From Verrucomicrobiota bacterium (lineage in GTDB: Bacteria > Verrucomicrobiota > Verrucomicrobiia > Chthoniobacterales > SZAS-18): a DNA stretch of 64,000 nt. Both the position numbers and the translations under genes were made by a program. How positions within the stretch are numbered: the stretch's first letter is position 1; every line of letters begins with the position of its first letter. Positions 1 through 8,279 of the stretch are shown here, piece by piece. Below the pieces are notes generated by a model, which did not search any database, was not told where the DNA came from, and saw nothing but the letters and a program-made list of their open reading frames with translations. The stretch lies in contig JAFEGM010000003.1 in NCBI GenBank assembly GCA_018240025.1, positions 138,806 to 202,805 of the forward strand, read 5' to 3'.

Positions 1-693
1 ATGGACGACGACCTGCAGAATCCGCCGGCCGAGGTGGTGCGGCTGCACGCCCACGCCCGGGCGACCGGCAGCGACGTGGTTTACACCCGCTATCCGAGCA
101 AACAGCACGCCGCCTGGCGCAACCTCGGCAGCTGGCTGACCAACCGCCTGGCGGACTGGCTGCTCGACAAACCCAAAGGACTCTATCTCTGCAGCTTCAA
201 GTGCCTGAGCCGCTTTGCGGTCCAGCAGATCGTCTCCTACCGTGGGCCCTTCCCCTACGTGGACGGCCTTGTGCTGCAGGTCAGCCAGCGGCTCGAGACG
301 CTTGAGGTCTGCCACCATGAGCGGACCACCGGCGCCAGCGGTTACAGTCTGCGCAAGCTCGTCCGGCTCTGGCTGAGCATGTTCGTGAATTTCTCCGTCA
401 TGCCGCTGCGGCTCTCCACCCTGCTCGGCGGCTGCCTCGCCGCGGCCGGCTTGCTGGCGGCGCTCGTCGTCATCTTCGAGGCCGCGTTCACCTCCACCCC
501 CAGCGGCTGGGGCTCGCTCATGGCCAGTGTGCTGGTCTTCTCGGGCATCCAGCTGATCATGCTCGGTCTGATGGGGGAATACCTTGGCCGGATCTATCTG
601 ACATTGAATCAAAAACCTCAATTTGTCGTGCGGCGGGTGGTGCCGCCGGGCGGACCGCCGGCCCCGGCCGACGACGCGGGGGCTCAGACGTAG
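1..693 (+). CDS. Family 2 glycosyltransferase, 5'-truncated by the window edge
   Basis: This is the C-terminal part of a DPM1/ArnC-type GT2 transferase, which moves a sugar from an NDP-sugar to polyprenyl phosphate at the inner membrane. The visible start, MDDDLQNPP, is the internal metal-binding DDDLQ motif that normally lies near residue 90, so the true start is upstream of base 1. Two hydrophobic helices follow, around residues 135-160 and 175-200. The family's closing MGEYLGRIY motif comes next. The gene converges on the epimerase gene and overlaps it by 10 bp. A GT39-type membrane transferase lies just beyond, which suggests the lipid-linked sugar made here feeds an envelope-glycan modification pathway (inference). 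Confidence 0.9.
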   Translation: MDDDLQNPPAEVVRLHAHARATGSDVVYTRYPSKQHAAWRNLGSWLTNRLADWLLDKPKGLYLCSFKCLSRFAVQQIVSYRGPFPYVDGLVLQVSQRLETLEVCHHERTTGASGYSLRKLVRLWLSMFVNFSVMPLRLSTLLGGCLAAAGLLAALVVIFEAAFTSTPSGWGSLMASVLVFSGIQLIMLGLMGEYLGRIYLTLNQKPQFVVRRVVPPGGPPAPADDAGAQT

Positions 694-1673
694 TGCGCCA
701 GATTAGCCGCGAAGTAGCCCAGCGTGCGCTGCAGCGTCTCGCGCAGCGAGTGCCGCGGCGTCCAGCCCAGCTCGGCGCGGATCGCGGCGAAAGAGCCGTG
801 GTAGTCGCCGATGTCGATCCTCGCCCGATTCTCCGGGAACTCGCGGATCCGGTATTCCCCGCGTCCGTGCAGCTCGATCATCATTTCAGCCAGCGCCTGC
901 AGGCTGATGGGCGGATCGGCACCGAGATTGTAGGCCTGGCCGATGGCGGCGGGTGACTGGGCGGCCAGCAGGAAGGCGTCCACCACGTCCTCCACATCGT
1001 TCAGATCGCGCAACTGCCGACCGCCCCAGACTTCGATGGGCCGGCCCTCGAGCAGCGCGCGGATCCAGCTGCCCACGAAGGTCTGCCGGGCGTCCTTGAT
1101 GCGCATCCGCGGGCCGATCGTGTTGGTCAGTCGGAGCGAGCAGGCGCGCAGGCCGTACACCCGGGCATAGAGGAGATGATAAGCTTCGCCGGCCAGCTTG
1201 TGAATGCCGTTGACGTCCACGGGGTGGAGCGGATGCGCCTCGTCCACGGGCAGGTAGCGCGGCCGTCCGTAGATCTGCCGCGTGCTGGCGAAAACCACCC
1301 GCACCTCCGGATTGACCCGGCGGCAGGCCTCGAGGATCGAGAGCTGGGCGCGGCAGTTGATGTCGAGATCGGTCGCCGGGTCCTCCATCGCATCGAGGTG
1401 GCTGTTCTGGCCGGCGAGATTGAAGAGGAAATCCTGCCCGGCCACGAGCTGCTGAAGACTGAAGGGATCGCGCACGTCCGAGACGTTGAGCCGCACGGCT
1501 GAGCCGGCGGGCGCGAGATTGAAGAGATTTCCGCCGTATTCGGGAATGAGACTGTCCACGACCGTCACATCCGCGCCGGCGGCGAGCAGACGGAGCGCGA
1601 GATTGGAGCCGACGAAGCCGGCCCCGCCCGTGATGAGCACGCGCCGACGATGAAAAGGGGCGGCGGCGTTCAC
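684..1673 (-). CDS. NAD-dependent epimerase/dehydratase (extended SDR)
   Basis: A 329-residue extended short-chain dehydrogenase that probably acts on a nucleotide sugar. The Rossmann motif GGAGFVGSN lies at residues 14-22. The sugar-specific substrate is not predictable. The start is a GTG whose bases overlap the TGA of the upstream membrane transferase (GTGA, 4 bp), so the two are translationally coupled. The usual catalytic YxxxK reads NGIHK in the segment VDVNGIHKLAGE, so the tyrosine position holds Asn. Either this is a subfamily with altered chemistry or another residue serves. The family is clear; the reaction is not. Confidence 0.88.
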   Translation of the reverse strand: MNAAAPFHRRRVLITGGAGFVGSNLALRLLAAGADVTVVDSLIPEYGGNLFNLAPAGSAVRLNVSDVRDPFSLQQLVAGQDFLFNLAGQNSHLDAMEDPATDLDINCRAQLSILEACRRVNPEVRVVFASTRQIYGRPRYLPVDEAHPLHPVDVNGIHKLAGEAYHLLYARVYGLRACSLRLTNTIGPRMRIKDARQTFVGSWIRALLEGRPIEVWGGRQLRDLNDVEDVVDAFLLAAQSPAAIGQAYNLGADPPISLQALAEMMIELHGRGEYRIREFPENRARIDIGDYHGSFAAIRAELGWTPRHSLRETLQRTLGYFAANLAHYV

Positions 1674-3754
1674 GGCACGGCGGCGCACATCTGCTCGCGT
1701 CGGTACAGCAGCACCCCCGGGAGGAGCAGGAGGATGCCGAGCCCGAGCAGGTAGGGCCAGCCGGCAAAGAGCCGGGCGGACTCGGGCAGCGAGGTGCGCC
1801 GCACGGGCGCGACGAAGCCCTCCGGCAGCACGCGCACCATGGTGAAGGCGTGGGTGCCCCAGCCGTCCTTCACATCCTCGTGCAGGGCGAAGGGAAAGCG
1901 CTCCTGGAGGAGCTTTTTGCATTCCACCGGGGCGTCGCGGAAGAGGAGGAAAGCGGTCGGTTTCGTGAGCTCCAGTGGCTGGGCCAGGAAATCGGCCGGG
2001 GCGATGTCGCGGCCCTCGGTGTCCGGGCAAAAGAATTGGAAAGCCGCGTGGTCCCAGCGGGTGTTGGTACTGACCAGGACGACCCGGTAGTAGGATTCGA
2101 GGTCCTGGATCTCCCGCATGGCCAGGACACGAGCGCTGACATGGCGGGTCGCGAAGTCGAAGTAGACAATGAAGTTCTGCGCGCCCGAGAGAAGGAGGGC
2201 GACCGCGACCGCCCACGGCACCGCGATCCGACTGATCGGGCGGTCGTCGGCGACAAAGAGCCGGGCGAAGCGCTCGGCGCCCACCGCGCCGAGCAGCGAC
2301 ATGGCCGGTAGCGCCACGTTGAGGTGCGGCCAAAACGGGGGATCGATGGTCAGGATCCCTCCGCAGAGGAACGTCAGACCCAGCCAGGCGAGCACGTGGA
2401 GGAAGGCTGGCTGCACGGCCCGGCGGAGGCCGAAGCCCAGGCCGAGGACGAGGAGAAAGCCGGCCAGCGAACCGAGCATCGGCTCGGTGAGATGGCAGAT
2501 GCTGCCGGAATCGGGGTAGAAAAACGGTGCCAGCAGCGTGCGCCGGCATTGCTCGAAGAGGACCACGTCCCAGCCGCCGCCATACGTCTCAGTGGCATGT
2601 TTCCAGGCCACCGCGTTCCACAGGATGACCGAATTCCCGCGGCCGTTGTAGCTGTGGAGGTTGGTGGCCGCGTACACGAGATTCGGTCCGAAGGCTGCCG
2701 CGGCCCCGGCGAGCGCAAGGGCGGTGTAGCGCAGCCGGGTGAGAAAATCGGGATCGCGCGACCGCCACAGGTAGCCGAGCAGCACGACTCCGAGCACGAC
2801 GATGCCGACGCGGCCCGAGTAGTAACCGAGCAGGCCGGCACCGGTGGCGACGCCAGCGAGGGCGAAGCTGACCGGCGACTGGCGACGGATGCCGTGGAGG
2901 CAAAACAGGCAGGCAAGCGCCAGGAAGAGCGTGGTGATCGGGCCGAAGAGGATGCGCGAGAAATGGATGTGGACGTGATTGAAGGCGAGCAGGGTGGCCG
3001 CGATCAGGCCGACCCACCGATTCCAGCAGACGCGGCCGATGAAGTACACGACGGCCGTGGTGGCGGTCCCCGCCAGCACACTCCCGATGACCAGCCCGTA
3101 GTGCCCTGTCCCGAAGAGCCGCATCCCGACGGCGAGCAGCTGATGCTCGGAGTATTGATGCGAACTCGACGACATCCCGACCCACGTGTGGTTGTTGGCC
3201 AGCACGAGCTCACGCGTGAAGGATCCCATGATGGCCACGTCGTTGTCGGCGTGGAAGGGGAGGTCGGTCAGATAGAGATAGCGCAGGGCGAAGGCGATCC
3301 CGACGATCGTGAGCAGCAGCAGGTACTCCCACAGCGGGAGCGGCCAGAAATCGCGCCGATCGAAGGTTGGCAGCAGTGGCAGCACCAGGGCGGGCAGGGA
3401 AAGAAGCCAAAGCCAGCGCACCAGGCTCGACTCGCCCTGCCACAGATAGAGCGCATTGGCGCCCACCCAGGTGAGCAGGAAAGGCAGGAACCACCACCAG
3501 GCCGCGATGCGGGGAGTCGCTCTCGGGGCCTCCGCCGGCGGATAGTCGTCGCGCCTGGCGAAGGCCAGCGTCGCCAGGATCAGGGCGAGCACGAGGAGCA
3601 CGGAGGCCAGCGTCTGCCGCCAGGTCCAGACGTGGGTGTCGAGGTGCGCGAAGCGGCTGAACCACTCCCCGGTGAAGAAGTAGTTGCTGCAGATCGCGCA
3701 AACGAACGCCGCAAGATGGAGGAGCGGGCGCCGGCGGCTTTCGCTGGGAGCCAT
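1670..3754 (-). CDS. GT39/ArnT-like polytopic glycosyltransferase
   Basis: A 694-residue integral membrane protein with about a dozen hydrophobic helices. An extracytoplasmic loop in the first third holds an acidic ADND motif (FHADNDVAIMG), typical of PMT/ArnT-type enzymes that take a sugar from polyprenyl phosphate. Start MAPSESRRR was chosen because the reading frame upstream is low-complexity and lacks hydrophobic structure. It overlaps the epimerase by 4 bp, so both are probably made together and work on the same envelope glycan. The acceptor cannot be read from sequence; protein or lipid A-like glycosylation are both possible. Confidence 0.82.
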   Translation of the reverse strand: MAPSESRRRPLLHLAAFVCAICSNYFFTGEWFSRFAHLDTHVWTWRQTLASVLLVLALILATLAFARRDDYPPAEAPRATPRIAAWWWFLPFLLTWVGANALYLWQGESSLVRWLWLLSLPALVLPLLPTFDRRDFWPLPLWEYLLLLTIVGIAFALRYLYLTDLPFHADNDVAIMGSFTRELVLANNHTWVGMSSSSHQYSEHQLLAVGMRLFGTGHYGLVIGSVLAGTATTAVVYFIGRVCWNRWVGLIAATLLAFNHVHIHFSRILFGPITTLFLALACLFCLHGIRRQSPVSFALAGVATGAGLLGYYSGRVGIVVLGVVLLGYLWRSRDPDFLTRLRYTALALAGAAAAFGPNLVYAATNLHSYNGRGNSVILWNAVAWKHATETYGGGWDVVLFEQCRRTLLAPFFYPDSGSICHLTEPMLGSLAGFLLVLGLGFGLRRAVQPAFLHVLAWLGLTFLCGGILTIDPPFWPHLNVALPAMSLLGAVGAERFARLFVADDRPISRIAVPWAVAVALLLSGAQNFIVYFDFATRHVSARVLAMREIQDLESYYRVVLVSTNTRWDHAAFQFFCPDTEGRDIAPADFLAQPLELTKPTAFLLFRDAPVECKKLLQERFPFALHEDVKDGWGTHAFTMVRVLPEGFVAPVRRTSLPESARLFAGWPYLLGLGILLLLPGVLLYRREQMCAAVP

Positions 3755-3900
3755 AACCCAGTTCTGGCATGGCGGCGCGCCGGACGCAATGGGGCCGCGC
3801 ATTACATCCCGGCAAAGCTCGGCCGCTCCGCCTGGGCGGTGAGCGGTGGGCGCTGGGAAGGCCCGTGGCCAAATCCTGGCGAACGGCGGGCGGGGACGGT

Positions 3901-4200
3901 CTAGCCGTGGCCGAGCTGGGTTCCGCACTGCCGGCAGCGCGTCGCGCTCTTTCCCACCTTGATCCCGCAATTCGGGCAGGCCGGGTCGAAATTGAAGAGA
4001 CGTTGCAGGATCAGGTAGACCACCGCGGCCGGAATCACGCCGCCAATCGTGGGGATGCGGAAAAAATAGCTCAGCGCTGCCGGCACGATCGTGGCCGAGA
4101 TGACCGCGATAACGATGGCCGAGTAGATGGCTCGCTTGCGGGCTTTTTCCGCCTGCGCGATTTCGGTCGCCGTTGGGTCTGGAGGAGGAGAGGGGGGCAT
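3901..4200 (-). CDS. Small membrane protein with C-terminal zinc ribbon
   Basis: A 99-residue protein of unknown function. The N-terminus is Pro-rich, followed by a charged helix (residues 10-25). Two hydrophobic helices lie around residues 26-48 and 51-68. A cytoplasmic-type zinc ribbon closes the protein: CPNCG, then 8 residues, then CRQCG. Such short 2-TM zinc-ribbon proteins are common and uncharacterised. It lies 2 bp downstream of the SprT-like gene on the same strand, so cotranscription with sprT and cysE is likely. The longer frame upstream of MPPSPP overlaps the SprT gene and was rejected. Confidence 0.75.
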   Translation of the reverse strand: MPPSPPPDPTATEIAQAEKARKRAIYSAIVIAVISATIVPAALSYFFRIPTIGGVIPAAVVYLILQRLFNFDPACPNCGIKVGKSATRCRQCGTQLGHG

Positions 4201-4202
4201 GA

Positions 4203-4928
4203 CTAGGTCACTACTAACCGGAAGCGCGCATCGTAGCGTCCGCCGTTCCAGCGGTTGCAGCAGGGGGCGCACGCCAGCGGCCGGCGGATGGGCCGTACGC
4301 GCGGGAACTCCCGGCCGCAGCCGGGACAGACGTAATGATAGCGCCGGGCCAGCCGGCGGGCTTGCAGGGCTTCGAGACGATGAGTCCGCTCCTCGCCGTC
4401 GATGCCGAGATCGGCGCAGGCCTGCTGCCATTCCGGGCCATGCGGCTGGATGCGCCGGCGCTGGGCTTGGGCGGCGCGATGATGCGCCACGAGGTGCGCG
4501 AGCTCGTGCCGCAGCGTGCGGTCGATCTCGTCCGGGGCGCATTCGGTCAGCAGCGGATTGAGTTCCACTTTGCCCGACTGACTCCAGGCGCGTCCGGCGG
4601 TGGAGCGCATGCGCGGATTCCAATGCACCTGCAGCTTGGGCAGGAGGCCGGCGCAGTCGCCCAAGGCGGCGACGAGCGTTCGGCTCTGCGCCTCGAGGAC
4701 GGCATCGCGCCCGCTCGGGCGGCGCTGCGGGGGCTCGACGACCGGGGGCGCCGGCTCGAGCTCGAGCACGGGCGGCTCCGGGGGCTCGGCCGGGAGGGGA
4801 ACGGCCGCCGGCAACTCCGCGGGCGCGGCAGCAACCGTCGCCTCACCCGCCAGCCACGGGAACAGCAGCTGGAGAAATCGCGGCGGGCCGGGACTTCTTC
4901 GGGAGGATGCGGAGTTGCGTTTCCTCAT
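4203..4928 (-). CDS. SprT-like zinc metalloprotein
   Basis: A 241-residue protein whose centre carries HELAHLVAHH, the HExxH motif of the SprT/Spartan-like metallopeptidase fold. A C-terminal zinc ribbon follows (CPGCG ... CAPCC). The first 80 residues are Pro/Ala-rich and look disordered. Family members are thought to cut proteins crosslinked to DNA or to act as transcription elongation-linked peptidases; here this is only a family inference. The ATG used makes an 86-bp overlap with cysE. No ATG or GTG avoids it; only internal CTG codons do, so the exact start is uncertain. Confidence 0.78.
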   Translation of the reverse strand: MRKRNSASSRRSPGPPRFLQLLFPWLAGEATVAAAPAELPAAVPLPAEPPEPPVLELEPAPPVVEPPQRRPSGRDAVLEAQSRTLVAALGDCAGLLPKLQVHWNPRMRSTAGRAWSQSGKVELNPLLTECAPDEIDRTLRHELAHLVAHHRAAQAQRRRIQPHGPEWQQACADLGIDGEERTHRLEALQARRLARRYHYVCPGCGREFPRVRPIRRPLACAPCCNRWNGGRYDARFRLVVT

Positions 4929-5766
4929 AGTAGACGAGCGAATTCGCGGGCACGCTCTGCGTCAAGAAGACGTTGGCGCCGATGGTGCTGCCCGCGCCGA
5001 TGACGGTGTCGCCGCCCATGATGGTGGTGCCGGCGTAGATGGTGACGCCGTCCTCGACGGTCGGGTGCCGCTTCTGCCCGCGCAGCGCCTGCCCGCCGGC
5101 CAGCGAGCGGGCGGTGAGCGAGACGCCTTGGTAAAGCTTCACATGGGAGCCAATGACCGAGGTTTCTCCGATCACTACGCCGGTGCCGTGGTCGATGAAG
5201 AAATTCCCCCCGATCTCGGCCCCGGGATGGATGTCCATGCCGGTGCGGGCGTGGGCCCACTCGGTCATGACACGCGGCAGGATGGGCACGCCCAGCCGAT
5301 ACAGCACATGGGCGCAGCGCTGGATGCCGATGGCCTCGACATAGGGGTAGGCGAGGATGACTTCGTCTGTCCCGCTGGCCGCCGGATCGCCCTCGAAGGC
5401 CGACTGGATGTCGGTGGCGAGGAGCGCGCGGACGGCCGGCAACTCGGCCAGGAAATGCTGGGTGTGCGCCTGACTGAGCTGATTGGGGCATTCTGCGCCC
5501 GAGCGCGTGCGCAAGGCCTTGCAGGTCTCGGCTTGGAGCTGCAACGCCAGCCGCGCCAGTCGCTCGCTCGTGACCAGCCCGAGTTGCGCTTCGGCGATCG
5601 GTGCCGTGTCGAGATAACCCGGAAAGAGCAGCTGCAGCAGGCCTTCGCAGATCGCATGCACCGCGCGCTTGGAGGGCAGATTGGCGTTCTCGGCCAGATT
5701 GGCCGCGCCGGTTTCGCGATACGAGGCCAGCAGCCGCTCCGCGAGGTGGACGAATTTAGGATCCAT
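4843..5766 (-). CDS. cysE: Serine O-acetyltransferase
   Basis: A 307-residue acetyltransferase making O-acetylserine from serine and acetyl-CoA, the first step of cysteine synthesis. An N-terminal helical domain (residues about 1-170) precedes a left-handed beta-helix of hexapeptide repeats (DIHPGAEIGG..., GVVIGETSVIG...). The active-site DIHPGA and DHGTGVVIGET segments are intact. The length fits the long EpsC-like bacterial class. It heads a minus-strand group with the SprT-like and zinc-ribbon genes. A 371-nt repeat-rich gap lies upstream. Confidence 0.95.
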   Translation of the reverse strand: MDPKFVHLAERLLASYRETGAANLAENANLPSKRAVHAICEGLLQLLFPGYLDTAPIAEAQLGLVTSERLARLALQLQAETCKALRTRSGAECPNQLSQAHTQHFLAELPAVRALLATDIQSAFEGDPAASGTDEVILAYPYVEAIGIQRCAHVLYRLGVPILPRVMTEWAHARTGMDIHPGAEIGGNFFIDHGTGVVIGETSVIGSHVKLYQGVSLTARSLAGGQALRGQKRHPTVEDGVTIYAGTTIMGGDTVIGAGSTIGANVFLTQSVPANSLVYYEETQLRILPKKSRPAAISPAAVPVAGG

Positions 5767-5838
5767 CGGGTCGGTAAAGTGCAGGGGTGGCGAGGGTTGG
5801 AAAGGGGAGATTGGCGGGCTGACGGGCGGGAGCGAATT

Positions 5839-5919
5839 GGAGATCGGAGATCGGAGACTGGAGACTGGAGATTGGAGACAGGAGATTGGAGACAGGAGAT
5901 TGGAGATCGAAGATCGGAG
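5839..5919 (+). repeat. Heptamer tandem array, GGAGAYN type
   Basis: About eleven head-to-tail 7-bp units of consensus GGAGA(C/T)N lie in the 371-nt gap between cysE and the next gene. Units vary at positions 6-7 (TC, CT, TT, CA). No gene is visible in the gap. The same heptamer occurs on the other strand at 42190-42272. Confidence 0.9.
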
Positions 5920-5937
5920 CGCGAAGCGCCGTGGACT

Positions 5938-5978
5938 GCTCCAGCTTGCTGGAGCCGTCGAGCAGGCAGCTTGCTGCC
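5938..5978. repeat. Pair of short hairpins after TGGACTGCT
   Basis: Two perfect palindromes sit side by side: GCTCCAGC-TT-GCTGGAGC (5938-5955) and GGCAGC-TT-GCTGCC (5965-5978). The preceding TGGACTGCT and the second palindrome recur in nearly the same arrangement at 61598-61644. This suggests a dispersed palindromic element. The rest of 5980-6137 holds a weak GCAAA-rich repeat and nothing else I can recognise. Confidence 0.75.
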
Positions 5979-6137
5979 GTGGAGCGCAAAGGAGTGTACG
6001 AATCGATCGGAGCGAGCCTGCCGTGCGAGCTCGCAGCCGGGCCTCTCATTCCAGCGCCGCCGAACCGCTGACACAGAGATTGAGATGAATTCGCAGAAAG
6101 AAATTGCGACTAGGCCGCAAAAGGCGTTATTGCACCG

Positions 6138-6557
6138 ATGTCTCAATGGACGATCGCGGTTCCCGACCTGCTGCCGGTCCGCGCGCAGGTGCAAGCCTTG
6201 TTGCTCCATCCCGAGGTTCTGGCTTCGGCGCCGCGAACCGATGCCGCCTGCGATCTGCTCCTCGCGCTGGCGGTCGCGTCCGAGCCCGAGTCCGTGCTTC
6301 GAGCCGCCGGAACGTTGCGCCAGGCCTGCGGGGCCGCCTGCTATCTGCCTCTGTATCGGCTCCGCCGCTGGCTCGAAGCGGTCGTGGAGGTGCGGGTTGG
6401 CGACGCGGACTGGGCAGCCCCGGATCTGCTCGACCCCGATCTCGACCGCTGCGCGCGTCGCTGGCAGGCGCACCACTGGGAGATGGATCTGAGCTTCGCC
6501 ACTCCGGCCGAGATCGAGGTCGAATTCCGCTGGCGCCTCGCGCCGCTGCCCGTCTGA
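6138..6557 (+). CDS. Conserved-looking protein of unknown function
   Basis: A 139-residue soluble protein that I do not recognise. It is Leu/Ala-rich with alternating hydrophobic and charged residues in the first 80 positions, consistent with helices. The Trp-containing C-terminal half ends in an alternating pattern (EIEVEFRWRLAPLPV) that suggests a beta strand. It has no signal peptide and no metal motif. It ends 4 bp before the next start, so the two small genes are probably one transcription unit with dps. Codon and base composition match the neighbours. Confidence 0.6.
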   Translation: MSQWTIAVPDLLPVRAQVQALLLHPEVLASAPRTDAACDLLLALAVASEPESVLRAAGTLRQACGAACYLPLYRLRRWLEAVVEVRVGDADWAAPDLLDPDLDRCARRWQAHHWEMDLSFATPAEIEVEFRWRLAPLPV

Positions 6558-6561
6558 CGCC

Positions 6562-6825
6562 ATGCCACGAACGCTTTGCGAATGGGACAAACGCGACATC
6601 GAGCGCGACCTCGGCAAGCTCGCCCGGGTCATCGGTGAGCCTCGATTCGTCTGCCGGAAATGCGCCCGTTCGGCGGAGGATCCGCGCTATCTCTGCAAAC
6701 CCATTCGGCTGCCGCGCGAGGCATCCGTGGGCGGGTCGACTTGCGAAACGGAGGCACCGTTGATGTCACCCAAATCGCTTGCCTTGGCCGGGGTCGACCA
6801 GAGATTTTCCGCTCTCTCATCATGA
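6562..6825 (+). CDS. Small cysteine-containing protein
   Basis: An 87-residue protein. Residues 1-50 look like a genuine small domain, with a helical start (CEWDKRDIERDLGKLARVI) and then CRKC and a later Cys (YLCKP), probably a zinc or iron knuckle. Residues after about 50 look random, so the frame may run on beyond the original stop. The TGA overlaps the dps ATG (ATGA), so dps may be translationally coupled to it. Function unknown. Confidence 0.55.
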   Translation: MPRTLCEWDKRDIERDLGKLARVIGEPRFVCRKCARSAEDPRYLCKPIRLPREASVGGSTCETEAPLMSPKSLALAGVDQRFSALSS

Positions 6826-7289
6826 AAACTGCCACCGCTGCCTCCACCCAGACCGATCCCGTCGCCCAGTCCCTCGCCAAGTTGCTGGCCAATACCTACG
6901 CGCTGCTGGCCCAGACACAGCTGGCGCATTGGAACGTCGAGGGGCCTGATTTCTTCGCCCTCCACGAGGCGTTCCAAAAGCAGTACGAGAGCCTCTTCGA
7001 GGCGGTCGATGAGATCGCCGAGCGCATCCGCGCCCTAGGGCACTACGCCGAGGGCGGCGTGGAGCGCTTTGCTGCCGCCTCCGATCTGTCGCCCATGCCC
7101 GCGGGCCGCCAGCCGGCCAAGGATTTCGTGGCCCAGCTCATCGATGGCCACGAAAAGGTCTCGGCCAGCGCCAAGGCCGTGGAAGACGCCTCCGCCAAGG
7201 CCGAGGATCTGGAGACGCAGGATCTGGCCATCAAGCGCCGCCAGGAGCACGAGAAGACGCTCTGGATGTTGCACGCGGTCCTGAAGTGA
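6822..7289 (+). CDS. dps: Dps/ferritin-like DNA-protection protein
   Basis: A 155-residue Dps: a dodecameric ferroxidase that stores iron and shields DNA from peroxide. The ferroxidase signature is intact: HWNVEGPDF, then H in ALHEAF, then D and E in VDEIAERI. The start was set at MKTATAAS because the frame upstream is non-hydrophobic and overlaps the preceding gene. It overlaps that gene's stop by 4 bp. A stable hairpin follows 8 bp after the stop. An iron or oxidative-stress role for the small upstream Cys protein is possible but unproven. Confidence 0.93.
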   Translation: MKTATAASTQTDPVAQSLAKLLANTYALLAQTQLAHWNVEGPDFFALHEAFQKQYESLFEAVDEIAERIRALGHYAEGGVERFAAASDLSPMPAGRQPAKDFVAQLIDGHEKVSASAKAVEDASAKAEDLETQDLAIKRRQEHEKTLWMLHAVLK

Positions 7290-7297
7290 CGCGTCCG

Positions 7298-7323
7298 GCC
7301 GGCTCGTCGCGGGGCGAGCCGGC
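7298..7323 (+). terminator. Hairpin downstream of dps, probable terminator
   Basis: Perfect 9-bp stem GCCGGCTCG / CGAGCCGGC with an 8-nt loop, starting 8 nt after the dps stop. The T-tract that follows is weak (TTGCTTC), so it could act as an mRNA-stabilising hairpin instead. Confidence 0.55.
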
Positions 7324-7358
7324 TTGCTTCGGGAGGAGCGTTCTGCCTTCATCGAGGC

Positions 7359-8216
7359 ATGTCGGACGACGCTCCTCCGCCGGAATCCCCGCTCACTCCG
7401 CTCATCGTGCAGCTTTTGTACGACGAGCCGCCGCAGTTGCGGATCGAGGAGCTGACGGAGTTGGTCGACCGCTACTGCGGTCGGACCGATCCCGACTACC
7501 GCCCCGAGCCCGGCGCCGACCATGCGCAGTACTTCATGCTCGATGCGATGGTCGAGACCTCGGAAGGCGCGCTCCCGTCGCAGCTCTGCGTCTCCATCGG
7601 CGAGGGCCCGCGGCCGGAGCACCTCGACGCGGGGCTGGCGCAGACCTGGGACTGGCCTGAGGCCGAGTCGGTCGTGCGCGGCTGCTCCCACATGCTCGTG
7701 GCCAACGACCTGATGGCCGCCGGGCTCGATCACAAGGTGCGGAGCGCGCAGTTCCGGGCCTTTCTGCGGGCCATTCACGAGCTGGCTCCCTGCCGGGCCA
7801 TGCATTTCATCCACGCCGAGAAGATGGTCGATCCGAACCTTTTCGCGGCCAATCAGGACGGGCAGTTGGGTGAGCAGCTTTATGGGTCGATCAATGTCCG
7901 CTTCTACCGCGTCAGCAGCGGCGGCGAGGAAGGCGACTGCCTCATGGACACGCGCGGGCTGACGGTGCTGGGCCTGCCCGATCTGCAATGCCACTATCGC
8001 GACCTGGACTTCGGAGCCGTGGCGCGGGCGCTCTTCGGCACCGCCTTTTACATGTACGATGTGGGCGACGTGATCCAGGACGGCGACACGATCGCGGGCA
8101 TCGAGGAGACGGACCGCTGGGTCTGCCGGCGCGAGATGTCCCTCTCCGGCCCGGAACGGACGGTGCTGGACATCAATCCGGGTCCCCCCTACGCGGCCGG
8201 CAATCGCGGAGATTGA
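7359..8216 (+). CDS. DUF4261-type protein
   Basis: A 285-residue soluble protein resembling DUF4261 proteins, whose function is unknown. The C-terminal third matches the pattern I associate with that domain: hydrophobic strands, LMDTRGLTVLGLPDLQCHY, then MYDVGDVIQDGDTI. The N-terminal half resembles the generic companion domain with WPEAESVV. No signal peptide or membrane helix is present. It stands alone between dps and terC. The family identification is from memory of motif layout and should be treated as moderate. Confidence 0.62.
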   Translation: MSDDAPPPESPLTPLIVQLLYDEPPQLRIEELTELVDRYCGRTDPDYRPEPGADHAQYFMLDAMVETSEGALPSQLCVSIGEGPRPEHLDAGLAQTWDWPEAESVVRGCSHMLVANDLMAAGLDHKVRSAQFRAFLRAIHELAPCRAMHFIHAEKMVDPNLFAANQDGQLGEQLYGSINVRFYRVSSGGEEGDCLMDTRGLTVLGLPDLQCHYRDLDFGAVARALFGTAFYMYDVGDVIQDGDTIAGIEETDRWVCRREMSLSGPERTVLDINPGPPYAAGNRGD

Positions 8217-8279
8217 CCGTCTGGCCAGGCATCCGCAGGCCGGGCTTGTCGCGCTTCGCCGGCCCGGCTATGACGCCGC

